Position numbers and translations under genes: made by a program. A stretch of 64,000 bases of DNA from Cellulomonas fimi ATCC 484 (GTDB taxonomy: Bacteria > Actinomycetota > Actinomycetes > Actinomycetales > Cellulomonadaceae), in the NCBI RefSeq assembly GCF_000212695.1, contig NC_015514.1, positions 2,108,001 through 2,172,000 of the forward strand. Direction: 5' to 3'. The first letter of the stretch is position 1, and every line of letters starts with the position of its first letter. Of this stretch, positions 1-7,243 are shown piece by piece. The notes under the pieces are model-generated. The model did not search any database. It had not been told where the DNA came from and saw only the letters and a list, made by a program, of their open reading frames with translations.

Positions 1-590
1 CAGCGGAGTCGTTCACGGCGGGGGAGCTGCACCATCAGGAGGCGGCAGCCTTCTACGACAGCGTGTTCGGCACGAACCGGGCGCATCGCGAGGACGCCTA
101 CACGATGCTCGACACGAGCGTGAAGGAGCTCGACGTCGCGCTGCGGACCCTGCAGTCCATCGAGGGACTTCGTCCGCCGGAGAACGACCCCCTGCTGGTC
201 AAGGCACGGGAACGCTACCGGAAGGCCGTGGCGGCGCAGAGCAAGGCGCACGACGACTACGAGCTGCTCATCGAGGAGATCGACGCCCGCACGCACGGTC
301 AGGGCGTCGCCGCCGCCGTGCTCCTCGATGCCCGCATGCTGCCGCACCTGCGCGAGGCGGCGCGCACCGCCTACCGCGCCTTCCAGGACGCCGACCGCGC
401 GACCCTCAACGTCTCCCGAGTGGGACGGGGCACCCGAGCGGACGCGCGGGCGAGGGCGTTCCGTCGCTACGAGGAGGCCGTGGAGGCGCTGCACCGGCTC
501 GAGAAGCGCCTCGCGGCGACCGCGGCCGCGGCTGCGCGTGCCGGCGGTCACGGAGGTTCCGGCGGGACGTCCGGGGGCGAGCCACGGTGA
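1..590 (+). CDS. Helical Ala/Arg-rich protein, 5' end missing
   Basis: The reading frame is open from base 3 to a TGA at 588-590, so the gene begins left of the window and about 195 residues are visible. An in-frame GTG at 63 could be a start, but coding-like sequence continues upstream of it without a stop, so I treat the gene as truncated by the window edge. The visible part is rich in Ala, Arg and Glu, looks almost wholly helical and could form a coiled coil. It ends in a flexible Gly-rich tail. I do not recognise the family. A strong hairpin follows about 75 bases downstream. Confidence 0.55.
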   Translation, partial: AESFTAGELHHQEAAAFYDSVFGTNRAHREDAYTMLDTSVKELDVALRTLQSIEGLRPPENDPLLVKARERYRKAVAAQSKAHDDYELLIEEIDARTHGQGVAAAVLLDARMLPHLREAARTAYRAFQDADRATLNVSRVGRGTRADARARAFRRYEEAVEALHRLEKRLAATAAAAARAGGHGGSGGTSGGEPR

Positions 591-665
591 CCGTCGGCGT
601 GGCCTGGCGCCGACGGAGAGCCGAAGACGCGGATGACGACGGGACGGAGGACGTCGAGAGACTCG

Positions 666-700
666 TCAGGCCTGGTGAGACGGTGTCTCACCAGGCCTGA
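666..700. terminator. Perfect 15-bp hairpin, likely bidirectional terminator
   Basis: Arms 666-680 and 686-700 are exact reverse complements with a 5-base loop. The hairpin sits just past the 3' end of the minus-strand tRNA gene and downstream of the plus-strand gene ending at 590, so it could end both transcripts. There is no long T tract, as is usual in high-GC actinobacteria. Confidence 0.7.
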
Positions 701-704
701 TCTG

Positions 705-778
<74 letters not shown>

Positions 779-885
779 ATGGCCCCCGCAGGGGCCTCGG
801 AAACTCTACCGCACCCGACCGGCCTGCTCGTGCAGCCGGGGGCGTCGGGCGGGCCCGCGGGGAGCGGGGGCCGAGGGGCGGGCGC

Positions 886-1221
886 TCAGTCCTCCTCGTC
901 GAACGGCCAGAACGGCCGGACCTCGACCCGTCCGAACCGCGCCATCGGGTGCCGCGAGGCGACCTCGACGGCCTGCTCGAGGGTGTCGCACTCGATGACG
1001 TCGTACCCGGCGACGTGCTCCTGGGTCTCGGCGAACGGCCCCTCGGTGGTGAGGGTCCGGCCGGCGCGCACCCGCACGGTCACGGCGTCGGACACGGGGC
1101 GCAGCCGGTCGCCGTGCAGCCGCACGCCCTCCGTCTCGCGCACCCACTGCTCGATGTGGTCCTCCTCGCGGGAGTACGGCTCGGCCTCGGGGTCGGTGCA
1201 GATGAACAGCATGTAGCGCAT
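886..1221 (-). CDS. YCII/DGPF-domain protein
   Basis: This 111-residue protein has the small alpha/beta fold of the YCII-related (DGPF) family. It starts MRYMLFI and carries GPFAET, matching the family's DGPF(x)E signature, followed by a hydrophobic strand (VAGYDVIEC). Members are often encoded near ECF sigma factors in actinobacteria, and one lies about 1.2 kb away, but their biochemical role is mostly unknown. I chose the ATG at 1221 because GGAG lies upstream and the protein then begins at the conserved first strand. A frame-compatible start at 1305 would add 28 atypical residues. Confidence 0.8.
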   Translation of the reverse strand: MRYMLFICTDPEAEPYSREEDHIEQWVRETEGVRLHGDRLRPVSDAVTVRVRAGRTLTTEGPFAETQEHVAGYDVIECDTLEQAVEVASRHPMARFGRVEVRPFWPFDEED

Positions 1222-1394
1222 GGACTCGTCTCCGTCTCGGGTGCCGGGGCGGGTGCCCGGGTCGACCGCATGACGTGCGGCGCCGGCCCGGATCGACACC
1301 TGCACGTCCGTGCAGGGCGATTGACCCTGTCACGGCGTCGTCCTAGCGTCGAGCGGCCGGCCAGCCGACGGTCGTCTGGCCCGCGCTGGAGGCC

Positions 1395-1778
1395 ATGATG
1401 CTCTCCGACTTCGACGCCATCCCCGTCCTCGCGGTCACGGACCTGCAGCGGGCGCGTGACTGGTACGAGGGGACGCTGGGTTTCACGAGCCAGGGGGACG
1501 CCGTCGAAGGCGTGATGTACAGCACGAGGACGGGCGGGTTCCTCGTCTACCCGTCGGGGTTCGCGGGCACGAACCAGGCGACCGCGATCTCGTTCCAGGT
1601 CCCGGCGGACCGCTTCGACGCCGAGGTCGCCGACCTGCGCGACCGCGGCGTCGAGCTGCAGACCTTCGACGTCCCGGAAGGCACCTGGCAGGACGGGGTG
1701 CTCGTCTCCGGGGACATGAAGGCCGCGTGGTTCGCAGACCCGGACGGCAACATCCTCAACGTCGAGACCGGGATGTGA
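1395..1778 (+). CDS. VOC-family (glyoxalase/bleomycin-resistance fold) protein
   Basis: This 127-residue protein has two beta-alpha-beta-beta-beta modules of the vicinal oxygen chelate superfamily. The first begins PVLAVTDLQRARDWYEGTLGF, a typical opening with the conserved LGF turn. The second ends FADPDGNILNV, the usual D-P-D-G-N motif. Such single-chain VOC proteins are dioxygenases, isomerases or resistance proteins, and the substrate cannot be read from sequence. GGAG lies six bases before the ATG at 1395, and a second ATG follows directly at 1398. The next gene is convergent, with a gap of only three bases. Confidence 0.82.
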   Translation: MMLSDFDAIPVLAVTDLQRARDWYEGTLGFTSQGDAVEGVMYSTRTGGFLVYPSGFAGTNQATAISFQVPADRFDAEVADLRDRGVELQTFDVPEGTWQDGVLVSGDMKAAWFADPDGNILNVETGM

Positions 1779-1781
1779 GCG

Positions 1782-2279
1782 TCACGGGCCGACCTGCGAG
1801 CCGTCGGGAGCCACGGCGTACCAGACGTCGTTGACGCCCTGACCGTTGACGTCGCCCGCCGCGGCGTCCTGCGCGAACAGGTAGACGGGCCGCCCGTCGA
1901 CTGTGACCTGGTGCTCGCCGTCGGGCGTCTCGATGGTGCCCACGTCACCGGTGACGCCCTCGACGACCGGCTCCTCGGACTCCGCGAGGACCGGCGGCCA
2001 GGCCATGAGGCAGTCGCCGGTGCACGCGCTCGTCCCCGAACCCGGCTCGTCCTGGAGGAAGTAGTAGACGGTCATGCCCTCGCCGTCGACGACGACCTCG
2101 CCGAGCGAGGTCTCGGCGGTCATGAGCTCGGCCGCGCCCGCGGAGGTCTCCTCGGCGGGCGCGGACGGCTCGGCCATGCCGGCGTCGTCGTCCGAGCCGC
2201 CGTCGTCCGCACCCGAGCAGCCGACCAGCGTGGCGGTCGCGACGAGGCCGAGGGTGGTGAGCAGGATGGAGCGTCGCAC
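1782..2279 (-). CDS. Secreted lipoprotein with two Y-x4-D repeats (Lipoprotein_15-like)
   Basis: The 165-residue product starts at a GTG (2279) preceded by GGAAGGGG. It has an N-terminal hydrophobic stretch ending in the lipobox LVGC, so it should be lipidated and anchored outside the membrane. An acidic, Ser/Ala-rich linker follows, then two repeats. The first has VYYFLQDEPGSGTSACTGDC with a probable disulfide, and the second has VYLFAQDAAAG. This is the pattern of the COG4315 secreted-repeat family, whose function is unknown. It is transcribed divergently from an ECF sigma gene starting 155 bases away, which makes it a candidate target of that sigma factor. Confidence 0.85.
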   Translation of the reverse strand: MRRSILLTTLGLVATATLVGCSGADDGGSDDDAGMAEPSAPAEETSAGAAELMTAETSLGEVVVDGEGMTVYYFLQDEPGSGTSACTGDCLMAWPPVLAESEEPVVEGVTGDVGTIETPDGEHQVTVDGRPVYLFAQDAAAGDVNGQGVNDVWYAVAPDGSQVGP

Positions 2280-2433
2280 GGTGGTCCCCTTCCGTCGGTG
2301 GGGCCGGCCCGGCGCCGGGTGGCACCGTCGCCGCCCCCACCCGGAACCACGGTCGGCGGGCCGCGGGGGTTCACGGTGAACCGCCGGGGCACCTGCCTCG
2401 TTGGGTGGGCAGACGAGAGGGAGGTGGTCGGGC

Positions 2434-2940
2434 GTGGACGGGGACGCCGACGCGCTGCTGCAGGCGCTGCACACGTCGTACGCGCGCCCGCTGCACCACT
2501 ACGTCGTGCGCCTGACCGGCGACCACGAGCTCGCGCAGGACGTCGTCCAGGAGACGATGGTCCGCGCCTGGCGGCACCCGGAGGTGCTGGAGCGCGACGA
2601 GGACGCGGCCCGCGCGTGGCTGTACACCGTCGCCCGCAACCTGGTCATCGACGACCGGCGCAGCGCGCGGCGCGCGCGCGAGCACGTGACGGACCGCACG
2701 CCCGAGCGCGCGGGACCGGACGGGACCCAGGCCGTCCTCGACGCGTGGCTCGTCGGCGACGCGCTCGCGCAGCTGTCCGCGGAGCACCGCGCGGTCGTCG
2801 TCGGCGCCTACTACGGGGGTCGATCCGTCGCGGAGCTCGCCCAGGAGCACCAGATCCCGCAGGGCACCGTGAAGTCACGGCTGCACTACGGGTTGCGCGC
2901 GCTGCGGCTCGCGCTGCAGGAGAGGGGTGTGACGTCATGA
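2434..2940 (+). CDS. ECF-type RNA polymerase sigma factor
   Basis: This 168-residue protein has the two ECF regions. Sigma-2 spans about residues 10-80 with the core-binding helix DVVQETMVRAWRHPEVL and WLYTVARNLVIDDRR. Sigma-4 spans about residues 105-160 with the helix-turn-helix GGRSVAELAQEHQIPQGTVK. It directs RNA polymerase to a specific regulon. The GTG at 2434 follows GAGG at 2421-2424, whereas an in-frame TTG at 2401 lacks a site. The gene overlaps by four bases (ATGA) with a zinc-finger anti-sigma gene, so the two are translationally coupled. The partnership resembles SigK/RskA or SigL/RslA modules, but the exact ECF group is not assigned. Confidence 0.92.
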   Translation: MDGDADALLQALHTSYARPLHHYVVRLTGDHELAQDVVQETMVRAWRHPEVLERDEDAARAWLYTVARNLVIDDRRSARRAREHVTDRTPERAGPDGTQAVLDAWLVGDALAQLSAEHRAVVVGAYYGGRSVAELAQEHQIPQGTVKSRLHYGLRALRLALQERGVTS

Positions 2941-3701
2941 CCGGCCAGGAGCCCGTCGAGCGGCCGGACGGACCCGGCGAGGACCCGTTCCGCGAGTGGG
3001 ACGCCGCGTACGTGCTGGGCGCGCTCGGCCCGACCGACCGCCGCCTCTTCGAGGAGCACCTCGCGGGCTGCGACGCGTGCCGCGGGCGGGTCGGCGAGCT
3101 GGCCGGCCTGCCGGGGGTGCTGCGGGCGCTGCCCGCCGACCAGGCCGTCGCGCTCGTCGCCGGTCCCGGGCCCGGTCCCGGCGGCGCGTCGGGTGCTGCG
3201 CCCGCGGCCGACGCGGACGTCGCTCCCGTGGTCGAGCTCGGCGTCGTCGCCCGCCGGGCCCGGGCAGCGCGCGGGCGCCGCCGGGTCGCGCTCGTCGCGT
3301 CCGCCGCCGCGGTCGCCCTGGCCGCGGGTGCCGGCGGGGCATGGGTGGGCCGCTCGTCGGCCCCGCAGCCCGTCGCGTCCGACGTCGCGCGCCTCGAGCT
3401 GCGCCCCGTCGGCGAGGTCGACGTCGTCGCGCAGCTCACCCTGGAGCCGAAGGGCTGGGGCACACGCCTCGACTGGTCGTGCGAGTACCCGTCGGGCGGC
3501 CCCTACGACGGCCCCGCGCCGGTGTACGAGCTCGTGCTCGTGCAGGAGGACGGGACGTCGACCGTCGCCGCCACGTGGTCGGCCACGGCCGGCCACGCAC
3601 GGGACCTCGGGGCGTCGTCCAGCGTGCCGGCCGACGACATCGCGCGCGTCGAGATCCGCCTCGAGGGAGCGCGGGACGCGCTCGCGTCCGCCCTGACCTG
3701 A
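2937..3701 (+). CDS. Membrane anti-sigma factor with zinc-finger (ZAS) motif
   Basis: The product is 254 residues. Near residue 40 it has EEHLAGCDAC, the H-x3-C-x2-C signature of zinc-associated anti-sigma domains. A Pro/Gly/Ala linker leads to one transmembrane helix (VALVASAAAVALAAGAGG), and about 110 residues lie outside, in the style of the RskA C-terminal domain. It should hold the sigma factor encoded just upstream at the membrane until a signal triggers its release. Its ATG overlaps the sigma gene stop. No regulated protease is encoded next to it. Confidence 0.9.
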   Translation: MTGQEPVERPDGPGEDPFREWDAAYVLGALGPTDRRLFEEHLAGCDACRGRVGELAGLPGVLRALPADQAVALVAGPGPGPGGASGAAPAADADVAPVVELGVVARRARAARGRRRVALVASAAAVALAAGAGGAWVGRSSAPQPVASDVARLELRPVGEVDVVAQLTLEPKGWGTRLDWSCEYPSGGPYDGPAPVYELVLVQEDGTSTVAATWSATAGHARDLGASSSVPADDIARVEIRLEGARDALASALT

Positions 3702-3774
3702 CGCGCGGGCGCCGTGTCGGTGCCCGACCGTCCGCGGGCGCGGCCGGCTCGGCCCGGCTCGGGCCCGACCTGTC

Positions 3775-4353
3775 TCAGCCCGCGGGCACCTCGTCGTCCG
3801 CGACGACGAGCGGCGTGCCGCCGGTGACCTGCACGAGCTCCTCGAACGTCGTCGGGAAGACGGCGTGGGGCGTGCCCGCCGCGGCCCACACCCGCACGTG
3901 CTCCGCGAGCGCGACGTCGACGACGGTCGTCAGCGGCGCCGGGTGCCCGACGGGCGCGACCCCGCCGATGGCCTGCCCGGTCGCGGCGCGGACCTGCTCG
4001 GGGGTGGCCCGGCCGATCCGCTCGCGTCCGAGCCGGCGCGCGAGCCCCACGGTGTCGACCCGGTGCCGCCCGCTGGTGAGCACGAGCAGCGGCTCGCCGT
4101 CGGCGACGAACACGAGGCTGTTGGCGATCGCCCCGACGGGGCAGCCCAGCGCGGACGCGGCCTCGGCGGCCGTGCGCGCGGAGTCCGGGAGGACGACGAC
4201 CTGCCCGTCGACGCCGGCGGCGCGCAGGGCGTCCGCGACCCGGTGTGCCGACGGCGGCAGCGGTCCCGTCGGTCCCGCCGGTCGCGCGACGGGCGCGGGA
4301 GCGGCGGGCGTCGCGGGCGGTGCGGGGTCCGGGGTGGTCGGTGCGTCGGTCAT
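3775..4353 (-). CDS. YbaK/EbsC-family aminoacyl-tRNA deacylase
   Basis: The product is 192 residues. After a Pro/Ala-rich N-terminus of about 35 residues comes the YbaK fold, with GCPVGAIANSLVF (the conserved K/N-S-L-x-F region) and GAP-like GQAIGGVAPVGHP. Family members hydrolyse mischarged tRNA, for example Cys-tRNA(Pro), or free amino acid derivatives. GGAGG lies four bases before the ATG at 4353. The start overlaps the stop of the pirin gene by four bases, so the two genes are co-translated. The specificity residues are not certain enough to name the exact substrate. Confidence 0.88.
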   Translation of the reverse strand: MTDAPTTPDPAPPATPAAPAPVARPAGPTGPLPPSAHRVADALRAAGVDGQVVVLPDSARTAAEAASALGCPVGAIANSLVFVADGEPLLVLTSGRHRVDTVGLARRLGRERIGRATPEQVRAATGQAIGGVAPVGHPAPLTTVVDVALAEHVRVWAAAGTPHAVFPTTFEELVQVTGGTPLVVADDEVPAG

Positions 4354-5327
4354 GGCGCCTCCGGGCGGGGACGGGTGCGGCGGCGCGGCTGCAGCCGCAC
4401 GTTCGGCAGGGCGGGTGCGGGGATCCGGGCGGTGCCGTGGCCGGCGACGACCCCGAACCGTTCGGCGGCGTCCGGCGACTCCCACGCGGCGCGCGCGTGC
4501 GCGATCTCGGCGTGCGTGCGGCCGACGAAGTTCCACCACATGACGAGGTCGTGCTCGAAGGGCACACCGCCGAGCAGCAGCAGGCGCGCGTCGTCGTCGG
4601 CGTGCACGTGCAGCTCGTCGCGGCCGTCGCCGAGGTAGAGCAGCGGACCCGGCTCGACCCGGACGCCGGCGACGGTCGCCGCGCCGCGCAGCACCAGGAC
4701 GGCGTGCTCGAACCCGCGCTCCAGCGGCAGCACGACGTCGCGGCCGCGGTCCACCGTCACGTCGGCGCCGAGCAGCGGCGTGTGGACGACGGCGGGCGAG
4801 GTCGCCCCGTCCATCGCGCCGACGAAGACGGTCGCGCGCCCGCCGGGCGCCTCCCACCGGGGCGGCTCGGAGACCTGCTGGAACGCCGGCGCGGCGTCGG
4901 CGACGGCGTCGGGCAGGGCGACCCAGAGCTGGACCCCGTGCAGCGGCGCGGCGTCGCCGAGCGTGAACTCGGAGTGCGAGACGCCGTGCCCGGCGGTCAT
5001 GAGGTTGAGCTGCCCGGGCCGCACGACGACCTCCGAGCCGACGGAGTCGCGGTGCAGGATGTCGCCGACGAGCGGCCACGTCACGGTCTGCAGCGCGGTG
5101 TGCGGATGCGGCAGGACCCGCATGTCGACGTCCTGCGGCCCCATCTCGTCGAGGAAGCACCACGCGCCCACGAGCGGCAGGTCGCGCTGCGGCAGCGTGC
5201 GGCGCACCTGCATGGCCCGCACGCCGCCGAGGGGGACGTCGCGCGCGGCGTGCAGGGTCGCGACGGGTCCGCGGGCCGCCAGCAGGGCGCAGACCTCCTC
5301 CTCGGGGCGGGCGTCGAGGTTCGTCAT
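4350..5327 (-). CDS. Pirin-family bicupin protein
   Basis: The 325-residue protein matches the pirin family. The N-terminal cupin has HPHTALQTVTWPLVGDILHRDSVG with metal-ligand histidines, followed by MTAGHGVSHSE, the conserved pirin block. The C-terminal cupin contains VHADDDARLLLLGG. Bacterial pirins bind iron and act as quercetinases or redox-sensing modulators, and the role here is not determinable. The ATG at 5327 has no Shine-Dalgarno sequence but is preceded by CACAGT and a six-base spacer, consistent with a leaderless transcript. It forms a two-gene operon with the YbaK-type deacylase. Confidence 0.9.
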   Translation of the reverse strand: MTNLDARPEEEVCALLAARGPVATLHAARDVPLGGVRAMQVRRTLPQRDLPLVGAWCFLDEMGPQDVDMRVLPHPHTALQTVTWPLVGDILHRDSVGSEVVVRPGQLNLMTAGHGVSHSEFTLGDAAPLHGVQLWVALPDAVADAAPAFQQVSEPPRWEAPGGRATVFVGAMDGATSPAVVHTPLLGADVTVDRGRDVVLPLERGFEHAVLVLRGAATVAGVRVEPGPLLYLGDGRDELHVHADDDARLLLLGGVPFEHDLVMWWNFVGRTHAEIAHARAAWESPDAAERFGVVAGHGTARIPAPALPNVRLQPRRRTRPRPEAP

Positions 5328-5416
5328 GCGCCCACTGTGCCGGACGACCGCGCCGGAAGGCGCACGCAGGGGCGACCTCACGGACACGGCGGCTCGCGCG
5401 TCTGCACACTGTGGGC

Positions 5417-5896
5417 GTGAAGCAACCGTTCGAGCGGGTCGTGACGACGCACGGCAGGACCGTGCTGCGGGTGTGCCGCGCCGTGCTCGGGCCGGTCGAC
5501 GCGGACGACGCGTGGTCGGAGACGTTCCTCGCGGCGCTGCGCGCGTACCCGGACCTGCCGGCGGACGCGAACGTCGAGGCGTGGCTCGTGACCATCGCGC
5601 GGCGCAAGGCGCTCGACGTCGTGCGCCGCGCGGGCCGGCACGCGGTCCCGGTCGCGGACGTCCCGGACGCCGCGGTCCCGCCGGGGGGCCTGGACCTGGA
5701 CCTGTGGGCGGCGCTCGGTGCGCTGCCGGACAAGCAGCGCCGTGCGGTGGCGTACCACCACCTCGGCGGGCTGCCGTACGACGACGTCGCCGCGCTGCTG
5801 GGCGGCACGGCCGCGGCCGCACGACGGGCGGCCGCCGACGGCGTGGCGACGCTGCGCCGGACGTACCCGCGCTTCGCGGAGGAGGGGAGCTCGTGA
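5417..5896 (+). CDS. ECF-type RNA polymerase sigma factor
   Basis: This 159-residue protein is a small sigma-70 family member. Region 2 includes DADDAWSETFLAALRAYPDL and WLVTIARRKALDVVRR. Region 4 includes LPDKQRRAVAYHHLGGLPYDDVAALLG. The GTG at 5417 is favoured because CACACT lies exactly six bases upstream, the same leaderless arrangement as several neighbours. An alternative GTG at 5411 adds two residues. The stop overlaps the start of a DNA alkyltransferase gene, with no anti-sigma gene nearby. An alkylation or repair regulon is an inference from this coupling alone. Confidence 0.88.
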   Translation: MKQPFERVVTTHGRTVLRVCRAVLGPVDADDAWSETFLAALRAYPDLPADANVEAWLVTIARRKALDVVRRAGRHAVPVADVPDAAVPPGGLDLDLWAALGALPDKQRRAVAYHHLGGLPYDDVAALLGGTAAAARRAAADGVATLRRTYPRFAEEGSS

Positions 5897-6498
5897 TGGA
5901 CGAGGTCGGGACGGTCGCGCTGCGCGACGACGACGAGCTGCGCCGGCTGCACGGACGGCTCGTGGAGCGTGCGGCGGCGGACGGGCTGCTGGACGTCGCG
6001 TACCGCACGGTCGACAGCCCGGTGGGTCCGCTGCTGCTGGCCCGGACGCCCGCGGGGGTGGTGCGCGTCGCGTTCGCCGTGCAGGGGCACGACGCCGCGC
6101 TGCAGGAGCTGTCCGACCGTGTCAGCCCGCGCGTGCTGGAGGCGCCGTCGGCGCTCGACGACGTGGCCCGTGAGCTCGACGAGTACTTCGCGGGGACGCG
6201 CCGCACGTTCGACGTGCCGGTGGACCTGCGGCTGCTCGACGGGTTCCGCCGCTCGGTCGTCGAGCACCTGCGCGACGTCGCGTACGGGCGCACGGCCAGC
6301 TACGCGCAGATGGCGGCGGCCGCCGGCAGCCCGCGGGCGGTCCGGGCGGTCGGCACGGCGTGCGCGCTCAACCCGGTGCCGCTCGTCCTGCCGTGCCACC
6401 GCGTCGTGCGGTCCGACGGCTCCCCGGGCCAGTACGCGGGCGGCGCGTCGGCGAAGCGCACGCTGCTCGCCCTCGAAGCGGGGGCGATCGGCGCGTAG
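5896..6498 (+). CDS. ogt: Methylated-DNA--protein-cysteine S-methyltransferase
   Basis: The 200-residue protein repairs O6-alkylguanine by transferring the alkyl group irreversibly to its own cysteine. The acceptor is Cys167 in the conserved PCHRVV motif. Upstream it has the helix-turn-helix region YGRTASYAQMAAAAG and the arginine finger region SPRAVRAVGTACALNP. The C-terminal GQYAGGASAKRTLLALEAG is also typical. The start codon overlaps the stop of the ECF sigma gene by one base (TGATG); a GTG at 5893 is an alternative. The final TAG also forms part of a -10-like hexamer for the next gene. Confidence 0.93.
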   Translation: MDEVGTVALRDDDELRRLHGRLVERAAADGLLDVAYRTVDSPVGPLLLARTPAGVVRVAFAVQGHDAALQELSDRVSPRVLEAPSALDDVARELDEYFAGTRRTFDVPVDLRLLDGFRRSVVEHLRDVAYGRTASYAQMAAAAGSPRAVRAVGTACALNPVPLVLPCHRVVRSDGSPGQYAGGASAKRTLLALEAGAIGA

Positions 6499-6508
6499 CG
6501 TCGGCGGC

Positions 6509-6874
6509 ATGTGCCGGAACATCACGACCCTGCGCGGGCTCGAGCCGCCCGCGACGAGCGAGGAGATCGAGGCGGCCGCGCGCCAGTACGTGCGCAAGGT
6601 GACGGGCGTGCAGCAGCTGAGCGACGCGACGCGCGAGGCGTTCGAGGCGGCGGTCGCGGAGATCGCCGCCGTGACGACGCGCCTGCTCGACGAGCTGCCC
6701 GCCCGGCGTCAGGCGCCGACGACCGTGCCGCCGCTGCGTCGCCCCGAGGTGCAGGCGCGGATCGCGGAACGCGTGCGGGCCCGGGAGGAGCACGAGCGCG
6801 CGCACGAGCTGGGGCTGCCGCACACGCACGACGAGGACGACGCCGAGGACGAGGTCCACGCCGCGGCCCGCTGA
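6509..6874 (+). CDS. DUF2277 family protein
   Basis: The 121-residue protein begins MCRNITTLRGLEPPAT, the diagnostic N-terminus of DUF2277 with an invariant Cys at position 2. A conserved helical region follows (EIEAAARQYVRKVTGVQQLS). The C-terminal third is acidic and His-rich, probably disordered. Function is unknown. The ATG at 6509 is preceded by TAGCGT at 6496-6501 and a seven-base spacer, with no Shine-Dalgarno sequence. It is probably a leaderless transcript in addition to read-through from the alkyltransferase gene. Confidence 0.85.
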   Translation: MCRNITTLRGLEPPATSEEIEAAARQYVRKVTGVQQLSDATREAFEAAVAEIAAVTTRLLDELPARRQAPTTVPPLRRPEVQARIAERVRAREEHERAHELGLPHTHDEDDAEDEVHAAAR

Positions 6875-6938
6875 CCCGCGCAGGTGCCGGCCCGCGTCAC
6901 GGCGTCGGCCGTCCGGGTGCTCCGGCGGCGCGGCGACC

Positions 6939-7235
6939 TCAGCGCGCGGCGTCCTGCGGCGCGACGTCCCACGTCACGAGGCGCGGGATCCCGGGCGGCG
7001 CGACCGCGGCGAGGGCGAGGAACCGTGCCTCGGCCCGGTGCAGCCGGATGTGCTCGTCGAGCGTCCAGGTCGGGCCGTTCGTGAGCTCCATGCCGCACGC
7101 GCACGCGATGGTCACGCGCCCGTCGCCCGTCGTGGTGACGAGGCCGACGGTGGTGTGGTCGGTCGCGGCACGCACCTTGGCGTACCGCATCTCCGCGCTC
7201 ACCGGCACGACCGGGGGAGCGTCGTGGACGGTCAT
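6939..7235 (-). CDS. Small protein with CxCGM motif, coupled to mqo
   Basis: This 98-residue protein is not recognised. It contains ITIACACGMELTNGP followed 14-18 residues later by DEHIRLH. A Cys-x-Cys plus His set like this could bind a metal, though this is inference. The ATG at 7235 lies eight bases after the mqo stop, and the GAGGAA ribosome site overlaps that stop codon, so the two proteins should be made from one mRNA. A longer frame to 7304 runs into mqo and lacks support. Confidence 0.65.
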   Translation of the reverse strand: MTVHDAPPVVPVSAEMRYAKVRAATDHTTVGLVTTTGDGRVTIACACGMELTNGPTWTLDEHIRLHRAEARFLALAAVAPPGIPRLVTWDVAPQDAAR

Positions 7236-7243
7236 GGCGTTCC

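Noticed and set aside
1911-2936. Very long open frame running into the anti-sigma gene
   Set aside because: It overlaps the lipoprotein and sigma genes; only the part from 2937 has zinc-finger and membrane features and a coupled start.
4780-5895. Open frame extending the alkyltransferase gene upstream
   Set aside because: It is a shadow of the pirin gene and the ECF sigma gene on the basis of conserved motifs in those frames.
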